Below, in pieces: positions 25,714-35,974 of a DNA stretch of 64,000 bases. The stretch spans positions 62,001 through 126,000 of the forward strand of contig CACVQR010000004.1 of NCBI GenBank assembly GCA_902756345.1, read 5' to 3'. The translations under genes were made by a program, and so were the position numbers. The notes under the pieces were generated by a model. The model saw only the letters and a program-made list of their open reading frames with translations. It ran no database searches and was not told the origin of the DNA. The stretch comes from Fibrobacter succinogenes (GTDB taxonomy: Bacteria > Fibrobacterota > Fibrobacteria > Fibrobacterales > Fibrobacteraceae). Numbering within the stretch: position 1 is the first letter of the stretch; each line of letters opens with the position of its first letter.

Positions 25714-26166
25714 TTAGAGGACGCAGCAGGCCTTGAGGCTCGGCATTTCGTAAGCGTAGCGTTCGTCTTCCTTGAACCAGAAGTCCAGTTCGCGCTTGGC
25801 GGATTCAGGACTGTCGGAGCTGTGCACGACGTTTTCGGTCATGGAAGGGGCAAAATCGTAGCGGAGGGTACCGGGTTCCGCCTTAGCCGGATTGGTGGCG
25901 CCGTTGATAGCGCGAACCTTGGCAATGGCATTTTCGCCGCCGAGGGCGAGCATCACGGACGGGCCCTTGGTCATGTAGGCTTCGAGTTCCGGGAAGAACG
26001 GCTTTTCCACGTGTTCGGCGTAGAAACCGCGAGCATCGGCAGAGGTCATCTGGTGCATCTTCACGGCGCAGACAGAGAGGCCTGCAGCGATGTAACGGTC
26101 GATAATGCGTCCAATGAGGCCAGACTTGACTGCATTGGGCTTGATCATTGCAAATGTCATTTCCAT
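25714..26166 (-). CDS. ndk: Nucleoside diphosphate kinase
   Basis: At 150 residues this is the usual NDK length. It has FAMIKPNAV at the N-terminus and the phospho-accepting histidine H115 in NVVHSSDSPESA. It transfers the gamma phosphate between nucleoside triphosphates and diphosphates. ATG at 26166 has AAAGG upstream; TATATT about 30 bases before it may be its -10 box. Followed by a heptamer array that could fold and end transcription. Confidence 0.96.
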   Translation of the reverse strand: MEMTFAMIKPNAVKSGLIGRIIDRYIAAGLSVCAVKMHQMTSADARGFYAEHVEKPFFPELEAYMTKGPSVMLALGGENAIAKVRAINGATNPAKAEPGTLRYDFAPSMTENVVHSSDSPESAKRELDFWFKEDERYAYEMPSLKACCVL

Positions 26167-26208
26167 AGTAGGTACCTTTTGTTTTAAGATGTGGGAAATA
26201 TAGATTTT

Positions 26209-26283
26209 AGTAGGAAGTAGGAAGTAGGAAGTAGGAAGTAAAAAGACAAAAAAACTGCCTACTTCCTACCGTCTACTGTCTAC
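26209..26283. repeat. Heptamer array AGTAGGA x4 with inverted partner
   Basis: Four perfect AGTAGGA units (26209-26236), a short A-rich spacer, then CCTACTTCCTACCGTCTAC and TGTCTAC (26258-26283), which is the inverted sense. The two halves can form a long imperfect hairpin between ndk and the SurA-like gene. Confidence 0.8.
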
Positions 26284-26298
26284 GGCGAGCTTTGCGAG

Positions 26299-28371
26299 CT
26301 ACTCTTCGGCTTCGATTTTCTTCATCAGGTCTTCGGCGAGTTTTCCGCCACTCTTGATGTTGTCGACGAGCCACTGGGCAGATTCCTTGAGTTCGCTGTT
26401 CGGATACTTCTGGAGGAACGCTTCAAGTACTTCGAGAGCCTGTTCATTCTGGCCCAGGTTTTCATTGAGAATAAAGCCTCGACTGAACATGGCCTTTTCT
26501 GCATTAGGGCTATTCGGCCACATGGTGTAATAGGCATAATAGTCGCCTTCAGCATCCTGGAATTCTTCATTTTCGCTTTCGATCTGGGCCATTTCATAAG
26601 CGACATGCTCGAACAGGCTGTCATTATCGGCATAAGCGAACATGACCTTACGGTATTCGTAGTAGGCATCAGACTTCTTGCCGGCCTGATAGAGAGAATC
26701 GGCACGAGCCAGAAGAACGCTAGCAATCATGGTCGGCTTATACTCGGCAACGCCCGTGTCATAAAGGTGAACCGTCGCCTTGGAATAGGCTTCAGCAGCA
26801 AATCTTTCGGACATGAGTCTTTCGACTTCGTCAGAACGGCGAGCATAAACCACAGGAATACTTTCTTCGAAAGTCTTGCCAACATAGAGCATGCGGTATC
26901 CCATGTAATATTCATGCTTGTACATATTTATCGGGAAGGCCGCAACCTTGCGAAGGTCGTCCTTAGCTTGTTCGTAATCGTAACCCACATGAATCGGGGA
27001 ACCCGTGCGGTCATACAAGGCTTTAAGCGTGTCTTCGGGAATATTTTCGCAACCGAATTTTTTCTGGATGTAATGTTCACTCAAGTAATCCCAGCGAGAC
27101 TGGCGGACCATGGCCCTGTATTCCCAGCTATGGTTCAAGTGAGCTTCTTTTGCAGCATCCGCAAAGGCAAACGCTTCGGCAAGCATCGACACAATGCGGT
27201 CATGAAGGTTGCGGTTCATTGCACGTTTGACAAACTTTTCATTAAAGCGGATCATGTCCGCTTCCGTGAACACGGGCTCCCCGGCCTTGGTAATCAGCAC
27301 GACAGAAGTGTCTACGTCAAAGTAGAACCCCTCCTTGATTGCATTGGCAATACCCACATCGACGCGGTCAAACGGCTTTAACCGAGAAGCGTCGATACCG
27401 GCCAAGTAGAAGACATGGAACGTATTATCGCTTGCCTTGAGCACCGGCGTTACAAAGCCCGGTTCCTTGTCCTTGAGCGTCGGCATCAACTGAGGCACGA
27501 CACCAATACCATAAGGCAACACGTAATCGACCTTGACATGTCCTACGTAACCACTATCCTTGGCCGTTTTTGCATTCTTGCTATTTGCTACAGCCACCGA
27601 CTTGAACTGTTCGAGAGTCGGCTTTTCTGTAAACAGGCCAGCAAGTTTTGCGGAATCCGCCTGCACATGGTAAAGTTCGTAGCCGGGAACCGTCATGAAC
27701 TTATCCTGATGTTTGTTGTAATACACCTTCGGATCGACAGGAGGAAGTTCCTTGATTTCGATATTGTGCTTTGCGAGAACATCCGTAGACAATTCCTGTT
27801 GCAGAGCGATACGGCGAGCATCAGCAAAAGACTTTTTCGCCTTCAAGGAATCTTCGGCTGTCGGATTTTCAAGCTTGAGAGAATCCTTGATATAGGCTGC
27901 GAAAGCATCGGCGTTCTTGGAAGCGTAATAGTAGCTTGCAACCAGAGGACGCACCGACAAGAAATCACCGGTAGAATCTTCGGGGAACATGCTACGGTTG
28001 GCATCATAGAACTGACGGAGTTCTGCATCGCTATAAGTCATGTTTTCTGAGACGTAGTAGCGCTGGTAGACCATCGTGAGCACGCGTGCGTCGAGGTCGG
28101 CGTAGTAAGCCTTCCATTGCTCTTCCAGTTCGGGATATTCTTCAACAGCCTTAGCCGAGAGAGCCGCCTTTGAATACAGATTGTCGTAAAGGTACTGATT
28201 CTTGACAGCCTTGAGCCCACCTGCATTTTTCAGAAGCAGTGCATAATCTTCTTGATAGACCTTTTCACCATCGATGCGAGCCAGGAGCGTATCCTTGTCG
28301 CCGATACCGTTACAGCCGTTCAATATAAACAGCGAGGCTAATGAAACGAGAGTCAGAAGTTTTGCCTTCAT
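26299..28371 (-). CDS. SurA/PpiC-like peptidyl-prolyl isomerase lipoprotein with TPR-like C-terminus
   Basis: The 690-residue lipoprotein (lipobox ILNGC, Cys 20) has an N-terminal SurA-type chaperone segment (residues 25-190). A parvulin-like region follows (about 215-330; KDSGYVGHVKVDY, DKEPGFVTPVLKASDNTFHV), then a second helical chaperone-like part, and TPR-like helices at the end (about 580-680; AYYEYRKVMFAYADN, ALEVLEAFLQKYPNSEL). Probably it assists folding or delivery of outer-membrane or secreted proteins in the periplasm. GAGGATAT precedes ATG. A fused TPR end is unusual for SurA. Confidence 0.75.
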   Translation of the reverse strand: MKAKLLTLVSLASLFILNGCNGIGDKDTLLARIDGEKVYQEDYALLLKNAGGLKAVKNQYLYDNLYSKAALSAKAVEEYPELEEQWKAYYADLDARVLTMVYQRYYVSENMTYSDAELRQFYDANRSMFPEDSTGDFLSVRPLVASYYYASKNADAFAAYIKDSLKLENPTAEDSLKAKKSFADARRIALQQELSTDVLAKHNIEIKELPPVDPKVYYNKHQDKFMTVPGYELYHVQADSAKLAGLFTEKPTLEQFKSVAVANSKNAKTAKDSGYVGHVKVDYVLPYGIGVVPQLMPTLKDKEPGFVTPVLKASDNTFHVFYLAGIDASRLKPFDRVDVGIANAIKEGFYFDVDTSVVLITKAGEPVFTEADMIRFNEKFVKRAMNRNLHDRIVSMLAEAFAFADAAKEAHLNHSWEYRAMVRQSRWDYLSEHYIQKKFGCENIPEDTLKALYDRTGSPIHVGYDYEQAKDDLRKVAAFPINMYKHEYYMGYRMLYVGKTFEESIPVVYARRSDEVERLMSERFAAEAYSKATVHLYDTGVAEYKPTMIASVLLARADSLYQAGKKSDAYYEYRKVMFAYADNDSLFEHVAYEMAQIESENEEFQDAEGDYYAYYTMWPNSPNAEKAMFSRGFILNENLGQNEQALEVLEAFLQKYPNSELKESAQWLVDNIKSGGKLAEDLMKKIEAEE

Positions 28372-28434
28372 ATATCCTCTAAAGATTTTTCATACTAACT
28401 TACAAAAAATTTAGCCCACGAACCGTGAGCCAGA

Positions 28435-28457
28435 GCCCTCAAGCGAAAGTTGAGGGC
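28435..28457. terminator. Hairpin between purL and the SurA-like gene
   Basis: GCCCTCAA (28435-28442) and TTGAGGGC (28450-28457) form a perfect 8-bp stem with a 7-base loop, downstream of purL. No T-run follows on either strand, so it may stabilise 3' ends rather than terminate by itself. Confidence 0.45.
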
Positions 28458-28499
28458 GGAGGCGAGAGAAAAGGGCCAAGCAAACATCATTCTTAAGCA

Positions 28500-31400
28500 T
28501 TAGCCCTTTTCGGCTACAAAAATTCGGCCGTTGCGGAACAACTGCATCCACGGGCCGTCTTCGCCCCATTCTGCCGGGTGCCAGGAGTACTGGCAGGTAC
28601 GGAACACGCGTTCGGGGTGCGGCATCATCACGAGGGCGCGGCCATCTTCAGAGCAGAGGCCGTTGATACCGAACGGAGAGCCGTTGGGGTTCAGCGGATA
28701 GCGTTCGGTATATTCGTGCTTGCCGTCCACGTAACGGAGCGCCACGAGACCGGTCTTCAGGCAGGCTTCGGCGGCTTCGCGGCTAGCGAATTCCGCACGG
28801 CCTTCGCCGTGTGCGACCGCAATCGGGAGCACGGAGCCTGCCATGCCCTTGAGGAGCACAGCCGGAGTATCTTCGACCTTGAGCGTACAGAAGCGGGCCT
28901 CGAAGCGTTCGGAGAGGTTCTGCACAAAGCGCGGCCAGTGCTTGGCACCCGGAATCAGGTCCTTGAGGTTAGAGACCATCTGGCAACCGTTGCAGACGCC
29001 GAGCGTGAAGGTATCCTTGCGGTTGAAGTAAGCCTCGAATTCGCTACGGGCCTTCGGGTTGAAGAGGATGCTCTTGGCCCAGCCTTCGCCAGCACCGAGA
29101 ACGTCACCGTAGCTGAAGCCACCGCAAGCCACGAGACCGTTGAAGTCCTTGAGGCTTACGCGACCTTCGAGAATGTCGGTCATGTGAACGTCGATAGATT
29201 CAAAGCCTGCCTTCTGGAAGGCGGCAGCCATTTCGAGTTCGCCATTGACGCCCTGTTCACGGAGGATTGCCATCTTCGGGCGGCTTGCGTAATCCTTGAT
29301 AATCTTGGCGGACGCCGCCACGTCGAAGGTAACCTTCGGCGTGATACCCGGATTGTCCTGTTCCAACTTGAGCTTGTATTCGCTTTCGGCACAATCCGGG
29401 TTATCGCGGAGGGCCGCGATGCGGCGGGTCGTGTCGCTCCAGATGGCACGCAGGTCAGAGAGGCCTTCGGCGTAGTCGCCGATGACCAAGTTGTATGTAT
29501 CGTTGAGTGTCGCGATTTCAGAAACCGTATCGCCGAGGCCGGCGGCTTCGAAAGCGGCCTTAACAGCAGCGAGGTCGGCATTCTTCACCTGGAGCACGGC
29601 ACCGAGTTCTTCGTTGAAGAGAGCGTCGATGACATAGCCCTTGAGGGCATCGGCCTTCACCGTCACGCCCACGTGGCCAGCGAATGCCATTTCGGCGAGC
29701 GTCGTGTAGAGGCCGCCATCGCTCTTGTCGTGGTAGGCCATAATCTTGCCGGCCGCATTGAGCTTCTGGATGGTTTCGAAGAAGGCGCGGAGTTCCTTAG
29801 CGGAATCAACATCCGGAGCCTTGTCACCGAGGTTGTTGTAAACCTGAGCGGCAATGGAGGCGCCCATGCGGTTCTTGCCGCGAGCAAGGTCCACGAGAAC
29901 GAGCGTCGAATCCTTATCCTGCAACAGCTGCGGGGTAAGCGTCTTGCGCACGTCGGCACAAGGAGCAAAGGCACTGATGACCAAAGAAATCGGGGCGGTC
30001 ACGCGGTGGTTACCCTTATCATCCTGCCACACGGTGCTCATGCTCATGGAGTCCTTGCCCACCGGAATCGTAATGCCAAGTTCCGGGCAGAGTTCCATAC
30101 CGATAGACTTCACGGCTTCGTAGAGGTCAGCACCGTCACCTTCGTAGTTCGGCGTGGCCATCCAGTTTGCGGACAAGTTCACGCGGCCCATGTCAGGCAC
30201 GCAAGCGGCAGCCATGTTCGTGAGGGATTCAGCCACCGTCATGCGGGCAGCGGCCGCCGGAGAAATCAAGGCAACCGGGGCGCGTTCGCCCATGCTCATG
30301 ACTTCACCTTCGTATGTGTCGAGCGTTGCGCTGGTCACGGCGCAGTCGGCGACAGGCACCTGCCACGGGCCAACCATCTGGTCGCGGCAAATCATACCCG
30401 TCACGCTACGGTCACCGATAGAAATGAGGAACGTCTTGTCGGCGACGGTCGGGTTCGCGAGCACGCGGTGAGCCACGTCCTTGATAGTTGCATCGGTCGG
30501 AACCACCGTGGAATTGAGCGGGCGCTTCTGGCTCTTTTCGTTACGGATCATGCGGGGCGGCTTGCCGAGGAGCACGCCGAGCGGCATGTCAATCGGAGTC
30601 GTGCCGAAGTACTTGTCGGTCAAGGTCAGGTGCTTTTCAGGGATAGCCTCGCCCACCACTGCATACGGGCAGCGTTCGCGCTTACAAATTGCGTCGAACA
30701 CGTCGAGCTTGTCGCCTGCGATTGCGATAACGTAACGTTCCTGGGATTCGTTACTCCAGATTTCGAAGGGGCTCATGCCCGGTTCGTCGTTCGGCACGTT
30801 GCGCAGTTCAAACTTACCGCCGAGACCGCCATCGTTCACGAGTTCCGGGAAGGCGTTAGAAAGTCCACCTGCACCCACGTCGTGAATGAAGGTAATCGGG
30901 TTTTCTTCGTTCATCGCCCAGCAACGGTCGATGACTTCCTGGCAGCGGCGTTCCATTTCGGGGTTTTCACGCTGCACAGAGGCAAAGTCGAGAGATTCAT
31001 TACCGGCACCGTTAGCCACAGAACTTGCGGCACCACCACCGAGGCCGATGAGCATCGCCGGACCGCCGAGCACAATCAGGTGGTCACCCGGATCGATGTG
31101 GCCCTTTTCGATATGTTCATGCTTGATGTTACCGAGACCACCAGCCAGCATAATCGGCTTGTGGTAACCGCGGACTTCCTTGCCGTTCTGGGCATCGACT
31201 TCCTGTTCGAAAGTACGGAAGTAACCGAGGATGTTCGGACGGCCGTATTCGTTGTTGAACGCAGCGCCACCGAGCGGGCCTTCAATCATAATGTCGAGGG
31301 CAGAAGCAATACGGGACGGGCTACCAAAGTCCTTTTCCCAAGGTTGGACTGCACCCGGCAGTTTCAAGTTCGAAACGCTAAAGCCCGTGAGGCCGGCCTT

Positions 31401-32384
31401 CGGCTTACTGCCCTTACCCGTGGCACCTTCGTCACGGATTTCACCGCCACTACCGGTAGCGGCACCCGGGAACGGAGAAATGGCCGTCGGGTGGTTGTGG
31501 GTTTCCACCTTCATCAAGATATCGACTTCTTCATTGTGGAAGTCGTACTTGTTGTTGCGCGGGTCGGCGTAGTAGCGGCCAGCGACAGCGCCCTTCATCA
31601 CGGCGGCGTTGTCCTTGTAAGCGCTGAAGATGTTGGAATTGTGGAGCTGGTAGGTGTTCTTGATCATCTGGAACAGGGACTTGTCCTGTTTGACGCCGTC
31701 GATGGTCCATTCGGCACCGAACACCTTGTGGCGGCAGTGCTCCGAGTTGGCCTGCGCGAACATGTAGAGTTCCACGTCGGTCGGATTACGCTTGAGTTCG
31801 GTGAAGTTCTTCACCAGGTAATCGATTTCGTCGGAGCTCAGAGCGAGGCCCATTTCCTTGTCGGCCTTCACGAGGGCGTCGCGGCCTTCGGTAAGCACCG
31901 GAATCACGTTCAGCGGGCGCGGCTCTTCCTTGCTGAAGAGCACTTCCAAGGAGGCGGTGTCGGTGAAAACGGCCTGCGTCATGCGGTCGTGAATCTTGGC
32001 CGAAATCTTTTCGCGGGCACCGGCGGGAACAGCACCTTCAAACTTCACGTAATAAGCGATTGCGCGTTCGATGCGCTTGATAGCCGGGAGGCCGCAGATG
32101 TGAGCGATATCGGTCGCCTTGGAGCTCCACGGGCTGATGGTACCCGGACGCGGGCACACCACAAAGAGTTCGCCTTCGAGAGCCTTGGGTTCGCGGGCCG
32201 GACCGTAATGCAGCACCTTCTTCAAAGTTTCGGTTTCTGCATCGGTCAGGTCGGCGGACAAATCCACCACGTGCAGGAATTCAGCGTAAACAGTAGCGAC
32301 AGAAAGGCCTGCGCTCTTGAAATCGGAAGAAAGTTTCTGGAGACGGAAATCCGACAGAGCCGGCGTACCACGAAGAATGAGCAT
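28500..32384 (-). CDS. purL: Phosphoribosylformylglycinamidine synthase, large single-chain form
   Basis: The 1294-residue enzyme is the long (proteobacterial/eukaryotic) PurL that fuses synthase and glutaminase. Order: N-terminal PurS-like domain, linker, two AIRS-type ATP-binding halves ([26 protein letters not shown]) and a C-terminal class I glutaminase with nucleophile in VCNGCQM (about residue 1132) and the His-Glu pair in MPHPERVFR (about 1255). It converts FGAR to FGAM in purine synthesis using glutamine and ATP. GAGG precedes ATG. No other pur genes are adjacent. Confidence 0.97.
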   Translation of the reverse strand: MLILRGTPALSDFRLQKLSSDFKSAGLSVATVYAEFLHVVDLSADLTDAETETLKKVLHYGPAREPKALEGELFVVCPRPGTISPWSSKATDIAHICGLPAIKRIERAIAYYVKFEGAVPAGAREKISAKIHDRMTQAVFTDTASLEVLFSKEEPRPLNVIPVLTEGRDALVKADKEMGLALSSDEIDYLVKNFTELKRNPTDVELYMFAQANSEHCRHKVFGAEWTIDGVKQDKSLFQMIKNTYQLHNSNIFSAYKDNAAVMKGAVAGRYYADPRNNKYDFHNEEVDILMKVETHNHPTAISPFPGAATGSGGEIRDEGATGKGSKPKAGLTGFSVSNLKLPGAVQPWEKDFGSPSRIASALDIMIEGPLGGAAFNNEYGRPNILGYFRTFEQEVDAQNGKEVRGYHKPIMLAGGLGNIKHEHIEKGHIDPGDHLIVLGGPAMLIGLGGGAASSVANGAGNESLDFASVQRENPEMERRCQEVIDRCWAMNEENPITFIHDVGAGGLSNAFPELVNDGGLGGKFELRNVPNDEPGMSPFEIWSNESQERYVIAIAGDKLDVFDAICKRERCPYAVVGEAIPEKHLTLTDKYFGTTPIDMPLGVLLGKPPRMIRNEKSQKRPLNSTVVPTDATIKDVAHRVLANPTVADKTFLISIGDRSVTGMICRDQMVGPWQVPVADCAVTSATLDTYEGEVMSMGERAPVALISPAAAARMTVAESLTNMAAACVPDMGRVNLSANWMATPNYEGDGADLYEAVKSIGMELCPELGITIPVGKDSMSMSTVWQDDKGNHRVTAPISLVISAFAPCADVRKTLTPQLLQDKDSTLVLVDLARGKNRMGASIAAQVYNNLGDKAPDVDSAKELRAFFETIQKLNAAGKIMAYHDKSDGGLYTTLAEMAFAGHVGVTVKADALKGYVIDALFNEELGAVLQVKNADLAAVKAAFEAAGLGDTVSEIATLNDTYNLVIGDYAEGLSDLRAIWSDTTRRIAALRDNPDCAESEYKLKLEQDNPGITPKVTFDVAASAKIIKDYASRPKMAILREQGVNGELEMAAAFQKAGFESIDVHMTDILEGRVSLKDFNGLVACGGFSYGDVLGAGEGWAKSILFNPKARSEFEAYFNRKDTFTLGVCNGCQMVSNLKDLIPGAKHWPRFVQNLSERFEARFCTLKVEDTPAVLLKGMAGSVLPIAVAHGEGRAEFASREAAEACLKTGLVALRYVDGKHEYTERYPLNPNGSPFGINGLCSEDGRALVMMPHPERVFRTCQYSWHPAEWGEDGPWMQLFRNGRIFVAEKG

Positions 32385-32428
32385 TATTAACCTCGGTTTG
32401 ATTTTTTACGAGGGGAAATTTAGAAATT

Positions 32429-32456
32429 AGTAGACAGTAGGAAGTAGGAAGTAGGC
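32429..32456. repeat. Heptamer array AGTAGAC/AGTAGGA
   Basis: Four phased units (AGTAGAC, AGTAGGA, AGTAGGA, AGTAGGC) upstream of purL. No inverted partner is present in this gap. Confidence 0.75.
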
Positions 32457-32471
32457 AGAAATAATCACAAC

Positions 32472-32502
32472 AAGAAACGGCCCGGAAAGCGGGTCGTTTC
32501 TT
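32472..32502. terminator. Terminator hairpin between the 32534 gene and purL
   Basis: AAGAAACG plus CCCG pair with CGGG plus CGTTTCTT (about 13 bp with one G-T pair) around a GAAAG loop. It lies at the 3' end of the two-gene unit read on the minus strand; a T-rich tract follows more clearly on the plus strand. Confidence 0.65.
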
Positions 32503-32533
32503 ACATTTTTATAACTCGTTGAGAGTCAAGCGA

Positions 32534-33109
32534 TTAGCGCTTTTTGCCCTTCTTGCCTTTCTTGCCCTTGGCAGCCTTGGCGGGCTTTGCAGCCTTCTTC
32601 GGTGCCGGAGCTTCTTCGACAGCTTCTTCAGCGCCTTCTTCGCCTTCCTCAGCTTCCTCAATTTCTTCGCCCGGATTACCGACGAGAGCGTTCACGTTCA
32701 CAGAGACGAGGCCAGCCAGAGATTTGACTTCGGTTTTCTTGTCGACTTCGACCTTGGAGAACTTGGAAACGATATAGTAGGCACCCGTGGCTTCAAAGCG
32801 GCGAGTCATGTTCGCAATGCTCATGGAGCCCTTGGTAGACGGGAAATACTTGGATTCCAGACGAGCCTGGTCCTGAGAAGTCTTTACAGACTGCACGGTT
32901 TCGCAAGCCAGGGACCACACGCCCTTGTTCACATCGATAGAGTTGTTCACGTATTCGATGATCTTGGAGGCACCCTTGTAGGAATTGGTGGTGGTCTTGG
33001 TGTAGTGTTCCGTAGCCTGGGACACGTAGCTACCCTTCTGCATCAAAAGTGTCGCAAGGAGAGCGATAACCAGAACGGTGAGTGCAATCGAAATATTCTT
33101 TACGTTCAT
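32534..33109 (-). CDS. Membrane-anchored hypothetical protein with Lys-rich tail
   Basis: ATG at 33109 has AAGGAG eight bases upstream; a GTG two codons earlier is too close. The 191-residue product has one N-terminal membrane helix (about residues 5-23), an exported helical middle part, an acidic Glu/Ala stretch (about 145-165) and a tail of KAAKP and KGKKGKKGKK repeats, which could bind nucleic acid or acidic polymers. No family recognised. It forms a two-gene unit with the gene upstream (12-bp gap), which has the same helix-plus-helical-domain plan. Confidence 0.7.
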   Translation of the reverse strand: MNVKNISIALTVLVIALLATLLMQKGSYVSQATEHYTKTTTNSYKGASKIIEYVNNSIDVNKGVWSLACETVQSVKTSQDQARLESKYFPSTKGSMSIANMTRRFEATGAYYIVSKFSKVEVDKKTEVKSLAGLVSVNVNALVGNPGEEIEEAEEGEEGAEEAVEEAPAPKKAAKPAKAAKGKKGKKGKKR

Positions 33110-33121
33110 TTTCACAACTCC

Positions 33122-33679
33122 TTATTCAAAATGGTAGGCCGCAGGGGCTTCGAGCTTAAATTGATCGGCCATGTTGTAGTTGGCAAGAGCACTGTAGTCG
33201 CTGGACTTCAGCTTGCCCTTTGCAAACGTGAACGAAATGACGCAGTTCTTACCGCAAGCCACTTCCTTGACGCCGCCTTCGTTCTTCAAGAGGAACTTGT
33301 CGGCAAGGCCGGCCTTTTCGTAAATGGAATTCTGGGCCTGGGGAGGAATGCCGGCAGCTTCGTACATGTAAGAAAGCTGCTTGAAACGGGCATCCTTGTC
33401 GCCTTCGATAGCCTTGACTGCGGCATCAAAAGCAGCTTCGGTCTTTGCAGTGGTCAGAGTTGCATAAACCAAGCGCCATGCCATACCGTACTGGTCCACG
33501 GCCTTCCACTGTTCCTGAACGGCACCATTGGAAAGTTCGAGGTAGGCATCCACCTGTTCTTTCACCGTCTTCTGGGCCTGGTCGTTGTACTGGCCCTTCA
33601 GAACCATCATCAAGGCAAACAAGCCGATAATGAGCACAATATCGACAATCATCAAAATTTTGAATTTCTTTTTGTCCAT
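33122..33679 (-). CDS. Membrane-anchored hypothetical protein
   Basis: ATG at 33679 behind AAAGGA gives 185 residues: a short basic start (DKKKFK), one membrane helix (about residues 7-27) and an exported helical domain with AVQEQWKAVDQYGMAWRLV and a Cys pair near 135 (ACGKNC). Partner of the next gene, whose exported part is similar in size and predicted helicity, so the two may interact. Unknown family. Confidence 0.7.
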   Translation of the reverse strand: MDKKKFKILMIVDIVLIIGLFALMMVLKGQYNDQAQKTVKEQVDAYLELSNGAVQEQWKAVDQYGMAWRLVYATLTTAKTEAAFDAAVKAIEGDKDARFKQLSYMYEAAGIPPQAQNSIYEKAGLADKFLLKNEGGVKEVACGKNCVISFTFAKGKLKSSDYSALANYNMADQFKLEAPAAYHFE

Positions 33680-33790
33680 AAGTATCCTTTTGCAAGTTTT
33701 TTGCATATAGAATTTACTTCCAAAATAAAAAAAAACAAGCAAACTTTCCGAAATTTAAGGCTTTTTTACAGAAAACACCCCCTTTTTTAG

Positions 33791-33796
33791 TATATT
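33791..33796 (+). promoter_or_regulatory. TATATT -10 box abutting the 33804 start codon
   Basis: TATATT ends 7 bases before ATG, preceded by a T-rich stretch. It suggests a leaderless transcript. Confidence 0.5.
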
Positions 33797-33803
33797 GCAG
33801 GCC

Positions 33804-34307
33804 ATGAGCGAACAAGAAAACAAAGAAATGCTCCCCTCCCAGGTCATTTTCGAAAACCTCAAGGAGCTTATCAGGGCTAAAAACACAGCCCACGAATCCA
33901 TGTTCAAATTCCACTGGAAAAAAATGTGGCCGTTCAGCCTGTTCTGGCCGCAAGTGGATTTTGAACGCATTGTTCGACTCATGAGCGAAATCCGCAAGAA
34001 CGCCATCAACCAAAAAAACTTGGTCCTACAGGCAAAGTCCAAGGCAAAGCCTTTCGAAAAGACTTTCCTTGACGCCATTCCCGCCTACTTGGACGCGCTC
34101 GATGTTTCTTGTCAAAAACTTTCTGCCGCGGCCCAATGGAAACAGGACATGTTGATGAAGAAGATTCATAAGGATGTCAAGTTCCGCCGCGACGTGTCTG
34201 AATGGAGCCGAATCCTAAAAGAATACGAAGAAGCGCAAGGCAACCTGGTTCGCGCAGGCGCCATTGTGCAAATGGGTTGGGGCGAAGTCGTTCAAGCGAT
34301 TAAATAA
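33804..34307 (+). CDS. Hypothetical cytosolic helical protein
   Basis: From ATG 33804 the product is 167 residues, without signal peptide or membrane helix, largely alpha-helical and basic. It has an aromatic cluster (FKFHWKKMWPFSLFWPQVDF) near residue 40 and long amphipathic helices that could form coiled coils. No family recognised. There is no ribosome site; TATATT ends seven bases upstream. The 3' end overlaps the convergent glycosyltransferase gene by 8 bp. Confidence 0.65.
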   Translation: MSEQENKEMLPSQVIFENLKELIRAKNTAHESMFKFHWKKMWPFSLFWPQVDFERIVRLMSEIRKNAINQKNLVLQAKSKAKPFEKTFLDAIPAYLDALDVSCQKLSAAAQWKQDMLMKKIHKDVKFRRDVSEWSRILKEYEEAQGNLVRAGAIVQMGWGEVVQAIK

Positions 34308-34998
34308 TCGCCTTCAACAAATCAAGCCGCCATTTGATTTTCTGAAAAACGCCTGCGGGAGAATTCCCGATATGCGTCGCATTGGCATGATGCTGGCGGT
34401 ATTCCACTAGCGGTTCGTCGATAGACTTCACCTTAAAGTTTTTTTCTGCCACAAGGCCGAGCCATTGGTCATGCATCGGAAGATTTTTAGGGAACGGAAG
34501 CGCCTTATCCAAAATATTGCGGCGGAATGCAATGCAGCACCCCGTAAAGGTATTCTTCCACCAGTTTGCGATTACCCCACTCTTGTAGGCGCGAATACCG
34601 CTCAACTTGCCAGTGCGAGTCCAAGAAGAACCCGATATGCCGGAAGGGCGAAGCATCCATGCATCATGAATCACGAGGTCGGCTTCATTCAGCGCTGCAA
34701 GAACCTTTTCCACTTTTCCCGGAAGCCAGACATCGTCTTGGTCAGCAAGAAAAATGATTTCACCCTTGGATGCCTGCAGGGCTCGTTCAAAGTTGTAGAT
34801 AACGCCTAAATGCTTTTCGGCTGGCAAAAGGCGGAGTCGGGCATCCCCGATAGATTTCACTACGGCGAGGGTATCGTCAGCCGAGCCGTCGTCAGCAATG
34901 ACAATTTCTGCATCAGACGACAACTGCGAAAGAATGCTTTCCAGCTGTTCGCGGATAAACTTGCCGCCATTATATGTCGCCATGCAGACTGAAATCAT
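34300..34998 (-). CDS. Glycosyltransferase family 2
   Basis: A 232-residue GT-A fold transferase. It begins ISVCMATYNGGKFIREQLES, has the nucleotide-sugar site IVIADDGSADDT and the metal-binding segment ADQDDVWLPGK. Near the end is the acceptor-side motif HDQWLG. This resembles rhamnosyl- or galactosyltransferases of LPS side chains. Last gene of the run aminotransferase, flippase, two glycosyltransferases on the minus strand, so it likely extends the same envelope glycan. Confidence 0.88.
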   Translation of the reverse strand: MISVCMATYNGGKFIREQLESILSQLSSDAEIVIADDGSADDTLAVVKSIGDARLRLLPAEKHLGVIYNFERALQASKGEIIFLADQDDVWLPGKVEKVLAALNEADLVIHDAWMLRPSGISGSSWTRTGKLSGIRAYKSGVIANWWKNTFTGCCIAFRRNILDKALPFPKNLPMHDQWLGLVAEKNFKVKSIDEPLVEYRQHHANATHIGNSPAGVFQKIKWRLDLLKAII

Positions 34999-35005
34999 TT
35001 TAGCC

Positions 35006-35974
35006 CTACCGTTTTAACAGGAACTTCGGAATAAACAATTTGGGCAGGCGTTTGAGGAATGCCGGACTGAACGAAGCCAATTGCGGCAAGCGTCTGAGCG
35101 CTTCGCCTTTTTGCGCATAAGCCAACATCGAGAACCAGTTCGCCTTCCAGTTCCGAACCGCCTGCGGGTAAAGCTTATGGTCCTTGTACAGTTCAATAAT
35201 GCGCAGGAACTCAGCATACATGCGATTGTGATTGGCATGCAAGTTGTTTCCATGAGTGCGGTAATGGCAGCACACGACATCGGGAGTCACGGGCTGCGGA
35301 CCGTACTCATACAGTAACTTCAGGAACAGCGGATAGTCTTCAAAGAAGAACCTAGAATCGTAACCGCCCACGCGGCGAACCGCCTCGACGGAAAGCATCT
35401 CGGCGCAACCATGGAGCGGTTTTAGCCCCAACAGGAATTCTTCAAAATGGATTTCAGGAACCGCTTTCAAGTAAGCGGAATCCACTTGTTCTGCAACGAC
35501 ACCGTCTTCGCTCATGGGCTTTACCTGTCCAAAGCAGGCCACCGCATTCGGATGAGCGAGCAAAAAATCCAACTGTTTTCTCAAACGGTCCGGAGGCATG
35601 ATGTCATCGGAGGAAAAGGTGCAGAAATACTTTCCCCGCGCAAGTTCCAACATTTCGTTCAATGTTGCGACAACGCCCTTGTTTTCTCGGTGGATGTAAC
35701 GGAACTTGAATTCTTCGGAAAGCTTTTCCAGAATATCGGGAGACTTATCTTTACTACCATCGTCAAGGACAATCAATTCAAAGGCGACGCCCTTCTGCGA
35801 CAAAACCGAACGCACCGCAGCTTCCACGTACTTTTCATGATTATAGCTAGCTAGGAGCACCGATACGACCGGCGGAAGTTCCCGTTGCTCCATCTCTTCA
35901 CCTTGGGCAAAAGCTTTCACATAGACATTTTCGGTCATTTTCTGTGCAAACATGTTCGTTACGGAGTATTCCAT
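35006..35974 (-). CDS. Glycosyltransferase family 2
   Basis: A 322-residue GT-A transferase with VSVLLASYNHEKYVEAAVRS, IVLDDGSKDKS and the metal motif CTFSSDDIMPPDRL. The ATG at 35974 lies inside the end of the flippase frame, directly after GAGGAGG, so translation is coupled by a 16-bp overlap. About 35 extra residues precede the catalytic domain. Role: sugar transfer in the same glycan pathway. Confidence 0.88.
   Translation of the reverse strand: MEYSVTNMFAQKMTENVYVKAFAQGEEMEQRELPPVVSVLLASYNHEKYVEAAVRSVLSQKGVAFELIVLDDGSKDKSPDILEKLSEEFKFRYIHRENKGVVATLNEMLELARGKYFCTFSSDDIMPPDRLRKQLDFLLAHPNAVACFGQVKPMSEDGVVAEQVDSAYLKAVPEIHFEEFLLGLKPLHGCAEMLSVEAVRRVGGYDSRFFFEDYPLFLKLLYEYGPQPVTPDVVCCHYRTHGNNLHANHNRMYAEFLRIIELYKDHKLYPQAVRNWKANWFSMLAYAQKGEALRRLPQLASFSPAFLKRLPKLFIPKFLLKR

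Noticed and set aside
26209-26283. Possible CRISPR array
   Set aside because: Repeat units are 7 bp with no spacers and no cas genes are near; this is a short tandem array with an inverted partner.
28578-32390. A 1270-codon open frame antisense to purL
   Set aside because: It mirrors purL codon by codon in a high-GC3 gene that avoids TTA, CTA and TCA, which keeps the opposite frame open. The translation has no recognisable family, whereas PurL is unmistakable.
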